6,595 bases of DNA, taken from assembly GCA_903876615.1 (NCBI GenBank), contig CAIRAS010000222.1, forward strand, positions 1 to 6,595, in the 5' to 3' direction. Below are positions 1 through 6,147 of this stretch, one piece after another (position 1 is the stretch's first letter; each line of letters begins with the position of its first letter). The notes under the pieces were generated by a model that saw only the letters and a list, made by a program, of their open reading frames with translations, made no database searches and had not been told where the DNA came from. A program made the position numbers and the translations under genes. The DNA comes from an uncultured Holophagaceae bacterium. Its GTDB lineage: Bacteria; Acidobacteriota; Holophagae; Holophagales; Holophagaceae.

Positions 1-48
1 GGCCACTGCTACCAGTATCAGCAGCAGGATGGACGCGTACCCACGCAT
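1..48 (-). CDS. 5' end of a leftward gene with a hydrophobic leader (partial)
   Basis: Only the first 16 codons are in the window, reading MRGYASILLLILVAVA. A short positively charged start followed by an unbroken hydrophobic run is what a Sec signal peptide or N-terminal membrane anchor looks like, so the product is probably exported or membrane-bound. Function cannot be told. A GGAGG stands 4 nt before this ATG. A second in-frame ATG at position 69 would add MTGPGGS and has GAGG 7 nt upstream, so the start is not settled. I prefer 48 because the extra codons (ACT GGT CCT GGA) end in A or T, unlike the G/C-ending codons of the neighbouring genes. The gene is divergent from the GspE/PilB-type ATPase. 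It could encode an envelope protein related to pili or secretion, but that is only inference from position. Confidence 0.5.
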   Translation of the reverse strand, partial: MRGYASILLLILVAVA

Positions 49-80
49 GGAGCCTCCAGGACCAGTCATTGTGGAGCCTC
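48..80. repeat. Direct repeat of TGGAGCCTC (48-56 and 72-80)
   Basis: The nine bases TGGAGCCTC occur twice, 24 bp apart start to start. Read on the minus strand, each copy is a GAGGCTCCA that places a Shine-Dalgarno-like GAGG just before one of the two candidate ATG starts (48 and 69) of the leftward gene. The simplest reading is two competing ribosome-binding sites, or a small local duplication of the start region. Confidence 0.4.
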
Positions 81-171
81 GGTCCCGTTGCGGTCAACGC
101 TCGAAGCCAACCCGACCGTCCTTTGTGACCCATGCCCTATTCTCAGCCCTCGTCCCGGGCCCCGATCCGGT

Positions 172-175
172 AGGA
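172..175 (+). promoter_or_regulatory. Ribosome binding site of the GspE/PilB-type ATPase
   Basis: AGGA lies 7 nt before the ATG at 183, a standard Shine-Dalgarno spacing. It supports that start. No convincing -35/-10 pair could be picked out in the roughly 130 bp divergent region to its left. Confidence 0.6.
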
Positions 176-182
176 TGCTTCC

Positions 183-1814
183 ATGTCTGCGCCAAACCCT
201 CCGAGCCCCGCCGATTCCGCCGAGGCAGCCGATCGCGCCTTGACCGACTACAAGCCGGCCAAGGAGCTCTACCCCACCCTCGACCTCACCCGCGAGCCGG
301 TGGACTTCGCGCTGTTCCAGGCCCTGCCCCTCGACCTGATGTTCAAGCACCACTTCGTGCCGGTGCAGGAGCGGGACGGCGCCCTCTGGCTGGCCATGGC
401 CGATCCCCTGGATATTCCCACCCAGGACATGCTGCGCCAAAGCCTCAAGCGGCCCCTGCGCTTCGCCGGCGCCCCCCTGGCCCAGATCCAGGAAGTGCTC
501 AAGAAGTCCGAGAGCGGCCAGAAGGTCATGGACGAGGCCGGGGAGGCCCTCAAGGTCCAGGTGCTCCGGGAGGAGGACTGGGATGACGAGGTCCTGGACC
601 TGGAACGCCTGACCGACAAGGACGAGGCCCCCATCGTCCGCCTGGTGGACACCACGATCTTCAACGCCCTCCAGCGCCGCGCCTCGGACATCCACCTCGA
701 GACCACGGCCACGGGCTTCCAGATCAAGTACCGCATCGACGGCAGCCTCTACTCCGCTGCGGACCCCATCGACCGGCGCTTCGCCTCGCCCATCATCAGC
801 CGCATCAAGGTCATGTCCGAGTTGGACATCGCCGAGAAGCGGAAGCCCCAGGACGGCCGCTTCAAGCTCAAGGTGCGCGGCCGGGCCATCGACTTCCGCG
901 TCAGCATCATGCCCACCATCCACGGCGAGGACGCGGTGATCCGCATCCTCGACAAGGAGAACCTCACCGAGGAATTCCAGTCGCTCACGCTGGAAATCCT
1001 GGGTTTTTCGGATCACGAGCTGAAGCGGCTTCGCCGTTTCGCCCATGAGCCCTACGGGATGTTCCTGGTGACGGGTCCCACGGGCTCCGGCAAGACCACC
1101 ACCCTCTACGCGGTCCTCAGCGAGATCAAGACCCCCGAGGACAAGATCATCACCATCGAGGACCCGGTCGAGTACCAGCTGGAAGGCGTCACCCAGATCC
1201 CCGTCAACGAGAAGAAGGGCCTGACCTTCGCCCTGGGCCTGCGGTCCATCCTCCGCCACGACCCCGACAAGATCCTGGTGGGTGAGATCCGCGACCCCGA
1301 GACCGCCCAGATTGCCATCCAGTCCGCCCTGACGGGCCACCTGGTGTTCACCACGGTCCATGCCAACAACGTCCTGGATGTGCTGGGCCGCTTTCAGCAC
1401 ATGGGCGTCGAGGTCTACAACTTCGTCTCCTCCCTGAACTGCATCCTGGCCCAGCGGCTCATCCGCGTCCTCTGCCCCAAGTGCAAGCGGCCGGCCCCCC
1501 CGCCAACGGCCCTGGATCTGGAAGAGAATGACGTCGATGCGGCCTGGCTGAGCGGCGCCACCCTGTTCGACCGCGTGGGCTGCGTGGACTGCCACGGCAC
1601 CGGCTTCCGGGGTCGCCAGGCCATCATCGAGTTCATGGGCCTCAACGACGAGCTCCGCGAGCTGCTCATCCAGCGCGCCCCGGTCCGCGAGGTCAAGGCC
1701 GCAGCCCGGCGCGGGGGCATGCAGTTCCTGCGGGACAGCGCCCTGGAGAAGGTGCGGCTGGGTCTCACCACCTTCGCCGAGATCAACAAGGTCACCTTCC
1801 GCGACGGCGCCTGA
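183..1814 (+). CDS. GspE/PulE/PilB-type secretion or type IV pilus assembly ATPase
   Basis: A cytoplasmic hexameric ATPase that powers pilin or pseudopilin polymerisation at the inner membrane in type IV pilus or type II secretion systems. The 543-residue product is near full family length. Residues about 29-110 form the N-terminal GspE/MshE-type domain, followed by an acidic linker (about 120-148). The N2 region starts around D147 with the ASDIHLE motif at 167-173. The RecA-like domain has Walker A GPTGSGKT (298-305, K304), the Asp box ITIEDPVEY (E326, D327, E330), Walker B KILVGEIRD (363-371, E368) and the His box (H386, H393). A zinc-binding pair of CxxC motifs (C431/C434 and C467/C470) is typical of GspE and PilB and absent from the retraction ATPase PilT. 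All catalytic motifs are intact, so it should be active. AGGA precedes the ATG by 7 nt. No pilC/gspF, pilT, pilin or secretin gene is in view, so the choice between pilus and type II secretion is open. Confidence 0.95.
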   Translation: MSAPNPPSPADSAEAADRALTDYKPAKELYPTLDLTREPVDFALFQALPLDLMFKHHFVPVQERDGALWLAMADPLDIPTQDMLRQSLKRPLRFAGAPLAQIQEVLKKSESGQKVMDEAGEALKVQVLREEDWDDEVLDLERLTDKDEAPIVRLVDTTIFNALQRRASDIHLETTATGFQIKYRIDGSLYSAADPIDRRFASPIISRIKVMSELDIAEKRKPQDGRFKLKVRGRAIDFRVSIMPTIHGEDAVIRILDKENLTEEFQSLTLEILGFSDHELKRLRRFAHEPYGMFLVTGPTGSGKTTTLYAVLSEIKTPEDKIITIEDPVEYQLEGVTQIPVNEKKGLTFALGLRSILRHDPDKILVGEIRDPETAQIAIQSALTGHLVFTTVHANNVLDVLGRFQHMGVEVYNFVSSLNCILAQRLIRVLCPKCKRPAPPPTALDLEENDVDAAWLSGATLFDRVGCVDCHGTGFRGRQAIIEFMGLNDELRELLIQRAPVREVKAAARRGGMQFLRDSALEKVRLGLTTFAEINKVTFRDGA

Positions 1815-1820
1815 TCAGGC
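1809..1820. repeat. Perfect 12-bp palindrome carrying two convergent stop codons
   Basis: GCCTGATCAGGC is a perfect inverted repeat. The TGA at 1812-1814 ends the rightward ATPase, and the complementary TGA at 1815-1817 ends the leftward kinase, so the genes meet with no base between them. With no central loop it is a weak hairpin in RNA. It contains a GATC tetramer and a TGATCA core. Confidence 0.85.
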
Positions 1821-4205
1821 TCCCCGGCGGGGCAGCACCAGGGCTAGGTGTGCCTTCAGCTCCTCCAGGGTGAAGGGCTTTGGGAGGATGCTGGCCTTGG
1901 AGTGCTGGGCCACCAGCTCAGCAGCCTGCTGGTTGGCCCGGCCCGTGGCCACCACCACCGGCAGGTCCCGCCGCAGCTGACGCAGCAGGGGCAGCGTCCC
2001 CGCCCCTCCCAGGCCCGGCATGTTCAGGTCGAGGACCACCAGGTCGAAGGGCGCCCCGGTCTCCAGCAGCGCCAGGGCCGCCTCGCCGGACTCGACGGCC
2101 TCCGACGTGTGCCCCAGCGTCTGGAGCAAGATGCAGAGGCTCATCTGCAGCAGCTCGTCGTCATCCACCACCAGCACCCGCAGGGGCTGGGCGTTGGGGG
2201 AAGGCGGCAACACCAGGGGGGCCGGGCCCGACTCCCGCGCAGCAGCCGGCAGCTGGATCGTGATGCGGGTGCCCACCCCCTCGGTGCTGTGCAGATCCAG
2301 GCGCCCACGATGGGACTTCACGGTGCCATAGACGATCGAGAGTCCGAGGCCGGTGCCCTTGCCCTGGGGCTTGGTGGTGAAGAACGGGTCCATGGCCTTG
2401 GCCATGACCTCCGGGGGCATCCCCTTGCCCGAGTCCTGGATCTCCAGCTCGACCAGGGTGGGTCCTGCATTCCGGGTCCGCAGCGTGAGGGTACCGCCCT
2501 CGGGCATGGCATCCACGGCGTTGACGCAGAGGTTCATCAGGGCGTGGCCCAGGGCTGCGGGATCCCCCAGGACTGGGGCCAGGGCCCGGTCGAGCTCCAT
2601 CTCGAGGCGGACCCTCTGCAGGGTGGTGTGCTCCAGGAGGGCGGTCTGCTCCCGCACGACCTCATTCAGGTTGAGGAGCCGCTCCTCGGTGATGCCCTGC
2701 CGGGCGAAGCCCAGCAGGCCCTGCACCAGCGTCCGGCCCCGGAGGCAGGCCTTGGTGATGGTCTCCATGCTGCGCTGCTGGGAGGAGCCACGGGGCGCCT
2801 GAGCTTCGTGGATGGACGACAGGGCCATGATGGCCCCCAGCACGTTGTTCATGTCGTGGGCCACGCCGCCGGCGAGGCTGCCGAGGCTCTCCATCTTCTG
2901 GGCCCGCTGGAACTGCTGCTCCAGGTCCAGCCGCTCAACCTCGAGCCGCTTCCGGTCGGACATGTCCCGGATATAGACCACGAACTGCCCGGTGTCCGGC
3001 AGGTGGGTGGCCGACACTTCCACGGGCAGGGTCGTGCCATCCCTCCGCCGGTGGACGGACTCGAAGATGTCCCAGCCCCTCTGCACAATCAGCTCGAAGT
3101 GGGCCCGGGTTTCCGCCTGGCTTTCCGCCGCCTCCAGGTCACTCGGGGTCCTGCCCAGGAGCTCCTCCCGGCTGTATCCCAGCATGAGGCAGGCCGCGTC
3201 GTTGACCTCCAGGATCCGGCCCTGGGCGTCCAGCAGCCAGACGGCGTCCATGGCCGTGCGCAGCATGCTGAGGTGCTGGGCCTGGCTGGTGAAGAGCGCC
3301 TCTTCCGTACGCTTTTTCTCGGCGACCTCCCAGGCCAAGTCCGCGAACTGCTGGACCGTCTCCACATCGCGCGAGCCATAGGGGTCCTGCTTGTTGCCCA
3401 CCCCCAGCACGGCGACGATGCGGCCCCCACGCAGCACGGGCACCACCAGCTCCCGCAGCACGTGCGCGTGGCCTTCCGGCAGTCCCTTGCGGTGGGGGAG
3501 GCTGGCATAGTCGTTGTGGATGACCGGCACCCCCTGCCGGACCGCGTCCACCCAGACCCCGGCCTGCTTCACCGGGTAGTGGAGGCCATGGCCCTCGGCC
3601 TTGCAGAAGTCCCGGCCCGTGCGGGTGCTCCAGGCCTGGAGGGTGAGGTTCTCCTGATCCGCGTCCATGAAGTGGTAGAAGCCGATGCAGCTGCCCGTCA
3701 GCAGCTCGGCCTCATCCAGGGTGGCCCGCAGGATTTGCTCCAGGGTGGCTGTGGCGCCCAGGTCCACGATGCGGCTCCGGGCCGCCAGGATGGCCTGGGC
3801 ATAGTAGGCCTCGGTGCGGTCCTCGAAGGTCATCAACACGCCGCCTTGGGCCAGGGGCGTCGCCGAATAGTCCAGCCAGACCTGGATGCCATCAGCCCAG
3901 CCCAGACCGACCATGGCCCGCTCCTTCGGCACGCGGCCAGCCCCAAGCTGCGCCCCCGGATAGTGCTCCGGGGCGAGGGCCGTCCCACCCGCGGCCAGCA
4001 GCCGACAGTCGCTCGGGAACAAACTCTGGCTCAGGAGGCTGTCCCGATCCCGCCGCAGCAGACGCAGGGCTGAGCCGTTGGCCTCGACCACCCGCCCGGC
4101 GCCATCCAGGTGGACCATTCCCTGAGGCAGCGCCTCAAGCAACGAATCCCACTCCTGGCGAGCAGGCGGCCTGAGGTTCTGGACCGGTTCAGACATGGGA
4201 CCCAC
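1815..4205 (-). CDS. Soluble hybrid sensor histidine kinase (PAS-GAF-PAS-HisKA-HATPase-REC)
   Basis: A two-component sensor that should autophosphorylate on histidine and pass phosphate to its own C-terminal receiver. In the 796-residue reading: PAS about 17-130, GAF_2-type about 150-295, a short helical linker, PAS about 312-420, HisKA with phosphoacceptor H450 in GGVAHDMNN, HATPase_c with N box (N558, N562), G1 box DSGKGMP (D591), F box DPFFTT (606-611) and G2 box GKGTGLGLS (615-623), then REC from about 675. REC has acidic pocket D681-D683, phosphoacceptor D726, T754 and K776. All catalytic residues are present. There is no signal peptide or membrane segment, so it senses something in the cytoplasm. 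There is no DNA-binding output, so a separate phosphotransfer or response regulator protein is expected; none is in view. The first possible start is GTG at 4205 (AGGG 8 nt upstream); ATG at 4196 is an alternative, shifting numbering by three. It lies 50 bp downstream of the ABC exporter, probably in one operon. Confidence 0.95.
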   Translation of the reverse strand: MGPMSEPVQNLRPPARQEWDSLLEALPQGMVHLDGAGRVVEANGSALRLLRRDRDSLLSQSLFPSDCRLLAAGGTALAPEHYPGAQLGAGRVPKERAMVGLGWADGIQVWLDYSATPLAQGGVLMTFEDRTEAYYAQAILAARSRIVDLGATATLEQILRATLDEAELLTGSCIGFYHFMDADQENLTLQAWSTRTGRDFCKAEGHGLHYPVKQAGVWVDAVRQGVPVIHNDYASLPHRKGLPEGHAHVLRELVVPVLRGGRIVAVLGVGNKQDPYGSRDVETVQQFADLAWEVAEKKRTEEALFTSQAQHLSMLRTAMDAVWLLDAQGRILEVNDAACLMLGYSREELLGRTPSDLEAAESQAETRAHFELIVQRGWDIFESVHRRRDGTTLPVEVSATHLPDTGQFVVYIRDMSDRKRLEVERLDLEQQFQRAQKMESLGSLAGGVAHDMNNVLGAIMALSSIHEAQAPRGSSQQRSMETITKACLRGRTLVQGLLGFARQGITEERLLNLNEVVREQTALLEHTTLQRVRLEMELDRALAPVLGDPAALGHALMNLCVNAVDAMPEGGTLTLRTRNAGPTLVELEIQDSGKGMPPEVMAKAMDPFFTTKPQGKGTGLGLSIVYGTVKSHRGRLDLHSTEGVGTRITIQLPAAARESGPAPLVLPPSPNAQPLRVLVVDDDELLQMSLCILLQTLGHTSEAVESGEAALALLETGAPFDLVVLDLNMPGLGGAGTLPLLRQLRRDLPVVVATGRANQQAAELVAQHSKASILPKPFTLEELKAHLALVLPRRGA
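1818..1836. other. GC-rich hairpin at the convergent gene junction, possible weak bidirectional terminator
   Basis: CCCC (1822-1825) and GGGG (1829-1832) pair around a GGC loop. The stem can extend with GCT (1819-1821) against AGC (1834-1836) if C1833 is bulged. It lies within the last codons of the kinase, just past the end of the ATPase. Neither strand has a T-run after it, so it is not a standard intrinsic terminator. Confidence 0.2.
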
Positions 4206-4255
4206 GGAGTACGCCCTGCCCCCCTTCTATCGGACCAAGCGACCTCTTGATGAAT

Positions 4256-6019
4256 TTAGAACTGAAGTTCCGGCCCGCGCACCAGCTCCCGCTCCAAACT
4301 CTGGAGCTTCCGCAGCCGGGCGAACAGCCCCGGCTGGACGGCCAGGGCTTCCGGCGTGCCCAGCTGGACGGTGCAACCCTCCTCCAGCACCAGCACCCGG
4401 GCGCAGGTCTCGGCCACGAACACGCGGTGGGTGGCCACCAGGAGGGTGGACTTCCCGAGGAAGCCCCTCAGATTCTCGAGGATCCGGCTCTCGGTCTCCG
4501 CGTCCACTGCGGAGAGGGCGTCATCCAGCAGCAGCAGCCGGGGGCGGCGGAGCAGGGCCCTGGCCAGGGCTGTGCGCTGGCGCTCGCCGCCGCTGAGGAT
4601 CACGCCCCGCTCGCCGACCACGGTGTCCAGGCCGTCGGGCAGCCGGCGGATCAGCTCGTCCATGGCCACCACCCGGGCGATCTCCCAGATTTCTTCCTCG
4701 GTGGCCTCGGGCCGCCCCATGGCCAGGTTGACGCGCAGGGTGTCCGAGAACAGAAAGGCATCCTGGGGCACCCAGCCGAGCCCCGCCCAGTGGCGGCGCA
4801 GGTTGGCGTCGGTCAGGGGCTCGCCATCCACCCGCATCCGGCCGGACTGGGGCTCGCGGAGCCCCGCCAGGACCTGCAGCAGCAGGGTCTTGCCGGACCC
4901 GATGCCGCCCACCACCGCGAGGCTGTCCCCGGGCGCCAGGCTGAGGTCCAGGGGCCCGAGGCCCCGGCCCGTCTCAAAGCGGTGGGTGACCCCCTCGAGC
5001 GACAGGGAAGCCGGCGTCTCCGGCAGGGTGATGGGTTCCGCGGGCGGCAGGGGGCGCTCGGGGCTGTGCAGCAGGTAGTCGAGGCGCTCCTGCCCGGCCC
5101 GGGCCCGCTGGAAGAGGTTCGCGGACCAGCCCAGGCTCATGACCGGCCAGGCCAGGGCCACCAGGAACCCGGTGAAGGCCGTGAGGTCGCCCAGGGTCAA
5201 GGTGCCCTTCACCACCAGAGCGCCGCCGTAGGCCACCAGCACCAGGGCCGAGGCGCCGCTCATGAAGGCCGACAGGGGCGCGTAGGCGCTGAAGATCACG
5301 GACTGCTTCATGCTCAGGGACGCGTGGCGCCGGCTGAGCGTGTTGAACTGCGCCACCCGCGCATCCTCCAACCCGAAGGCCTGCACGACCCGCTCGCCGC
5401 TGATGGTCTCGTGGCTGAAGGTGGACAGGGCCGAGAAGGCGACCTGCAGCTTCTGCTGCACCAGGTGGCTCCACTTGCCGATGACATAGAAGCCCATGGC
5501 CAGGAAGGAGAACGGCAGCATCACCGCCAGGGTGAGGCGCCAGTTGGTGTGGAACATCAGGCCCAGGGTCACGGGGAGGATGGAGATGACCTGGAGGAAG
5601 CTCATGAGGCCGGGACCCGTGGCCATGCGCACGGTGCCCACGTCGTCCCCTACCCGGGACATGAGGTCACCCACCCGCTGCCGCTCGTAGAAGGCGAAGG
5701 GCCGCGCCAGCAGGAACCCGTAGAGGGCCTCGCGCTGCTCCCGCTCCACCTCGCGGCTGAGGCCGATGAGGGTGTTCCGCATGAGGTAGCGCCCGATGCC
5801 CGCGATGGCCGTGAAGGCCAGCATCCAGGCCAGGTAGACCCGGGAGCCGTGCCAGTCCTGGTGCTCGAGGGCGTTCACGGCGCGGCCGGACCAGTAGGGC
5901 ACCACCGAAGCCGCCACGCTGCACCAGACCGTGGCCAGCAAGCCCCAGTGGAGGGTGCGCCGATGCCGGGCCATCAGGGGCCACCACCACCACAGCTTCG
6001 ATTTCGAAAGATCCGCCAA
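4256..6019 (-). CDS. ABC exporter half-transporter, MdlA/YheI-like, with degenerate Walker B
   Basis: A membrane-embedded ABC exporter subunit with one transmembrane domain fused to one ATPase domain. Numbering from TTG 6037 (593 residues): about six membrane helices between residues 31 and 305, with the FYERQRVGDLMSRVGDDV segment (116-133) and AFGLED (220-225) typical of this family. The ATPase domain has Walker A GGIGSGKT (377-384, K383), Q-loop Q425, GERG (475-478), signature LSGGE (481-485), Walker B LLLLDD (501-506), D-loop SAVD (509-512) and H-loop H537. The usual catalytic Glu after the Walker B Asp is Asp506, as in MdlA, YheI/BmrC and TM287, which pair with a catalytically normal partner. 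Remembered MdlA resembles it closely in FLFSDT, ERGVxLSGG and DDALSAVD. No second exporter gene is in view. The reading frame opens at TTG 6037 straight after a stop; I prefer TTG 6019 (587 residues), which has a G-run 7 nt upstream. ATG 5974 is possible but has no ribosome binding site. Substrate unknown: lipid, drug or peptide export are all possible. Confidence 0.92.
   Translation of the reverse strand: MADLSKSKLWWWWPLMARHRRTLHWGLLATVWCSVAASVVPYWSGRAVNALEHQDWHGSRVYLAWMLAFTAIAGIGRYLMRNTLIGLSREVEREQREALYGFLLARPFAFYERQRVGDLMSRVGDDVGTVRMATGPGLMSFLQVISILPVTLGLMFHTNWRLTLAVMLPFSFLAMGFYVIGKWSHLVQQKLQVAFSALSTFSHETISGERVVQAFGLEDARVAQFNTLSRRHASLSMKQSVIFSAYAPLSAFMSGASALVLVAYGGALVVKGTLTLGDLTAFTGFLVALAWPVMSLGWSANLFQRARAGQERLDYLLHSPERPLPPAEPITLPETPASLSLEGVTHRFETGRGLGPLDLSLAPGDSLAVVGGIGSGKTLLLQVLAGLREPQSGRMRVDGEPLTDANLRRHWAGLGWVPQDAFLFSDTLRVNLAMGRPEATEEEIWEIARVVAMDELIRRLPDGLDTVVGERGVILSGGERQRTALARALLRRPRLLLLDDALSAVDAETESRILENLRGFLGKSTLLVATHRVFVAETCARVLVLEEGCTVQLGTPEALAVQPGLFARLRKLQSLERELVRGPELQF
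5981..5992 (-). repeat. Run of four TGG codons encoding WWWW in the exporter N-terminus
   Basis: Four consecutive TGG codons encode Trp16-Trp19 (counted from TTG 6037) just before the first membrane helix, preceded by SKSKL. Such a position fits the amphipathic elbow helix that lies along the inner leaflet in ABC exporters, where tryptophans anchor at the membrane interface. It is also a (TGG)4 microsatellite capable of slipping in phase. Confidence 0.6.
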
Positions 6020-6023
6020 CGGG

Positions 6024-6033
6024 TTTCCCCCCC
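6024..6033 (-). promoter_or_regulatory. Candidate ribosome binding site for the exporter (start at TTG 6019)
   Basis: On the minus strand GGGGGGGAAA is followed by CCCG and then TTG at 6019, leaving 7 nt between the G-run and the start codon. The other TTG at 6037 has no purine-rich stretch upstream. The G-run is not a textbook AGGAGG, so the assignment is moderate. Confidence 0.4.
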
Positions 6034-6124
6034 GCAATCAGAGTAGCAACACCCATCCGCCCCTGCCGACAGATCTGGACAGGGTCCCTTCGCCCTTTTC
6101 CTGGTGCGCCCGCTGGTGCATCTT

Positions 6125-6138
6125 CGGGGCTGTCCCCG
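6125..6138 (+). other. Small hairpin in the leader of the solute-binding protein gene
   Basis: CGGGG (6125-6129) and CCCCG (6134-6138) form a 5-bp GC stem with a CTGT loop, ending 9 nt before the ATG at 6148. It overlaps the place where a ribosome binding site would be; the only purine stretch there is CGGA (6137-6140), 7 nt before the start. It could lower translation initiation, but chance occurrence in GC-rich DNA is likely. Confidence 0.25.
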
Positions 6139-6147
6139 GATCCAGCC

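Noticed and set aside
121..145. Sigma-70 promoter for the ATPase with TTGTGA and TATTCT
   Set aside because: The two hexamers are only about 10 bp apart, too close for a working promoter.
66..1595. Long antisense open frame (509 codons) opposite the ATPase gene
   Set aside because: Its translation is low-complexity in G, L, V, D, E and H with no family motif, and the opposite strand has an unmistakable ATPase. Long antisense frames are expected in GC3-rich genes.
1848..4073. Long rightward open frame (741 codons) opposite the hybrid kinase
   Set aside because: The translation is rich in Q, H, G, L and R without domains, a mirror of GC-biased codons; the kinase strand has every catalytic box in order.
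4206..4255. Terminator between the exporter and kinase genes
   Set aside because: No stem-loop with a T-run is visible in these 50 bases; the C-rich run does not have a pairing partner.
4247..6046. Long rightward open frame (599 codons) opposite the ABC exporter
   Set aside because: Same composition artefact; the exporter on the other strand has full Walker, signature and membrane features.
6046..6063. Sigma-54-like element (GG ... TTGC) upstream of the exporter on the minus strand
   Set aside because: The spacing between the GG and GC elements is one base off the required ten, and the -24 half lacks the TGGCAC consensus.
6040..6080. Sigma-70 promoter for the exporter with TACTCT as -10
   Set aside because: The -10 match is poor and no -35-like hexamer sits at 16-18 bp; the closest candidate, CTGTCG, is about 21 bp away.
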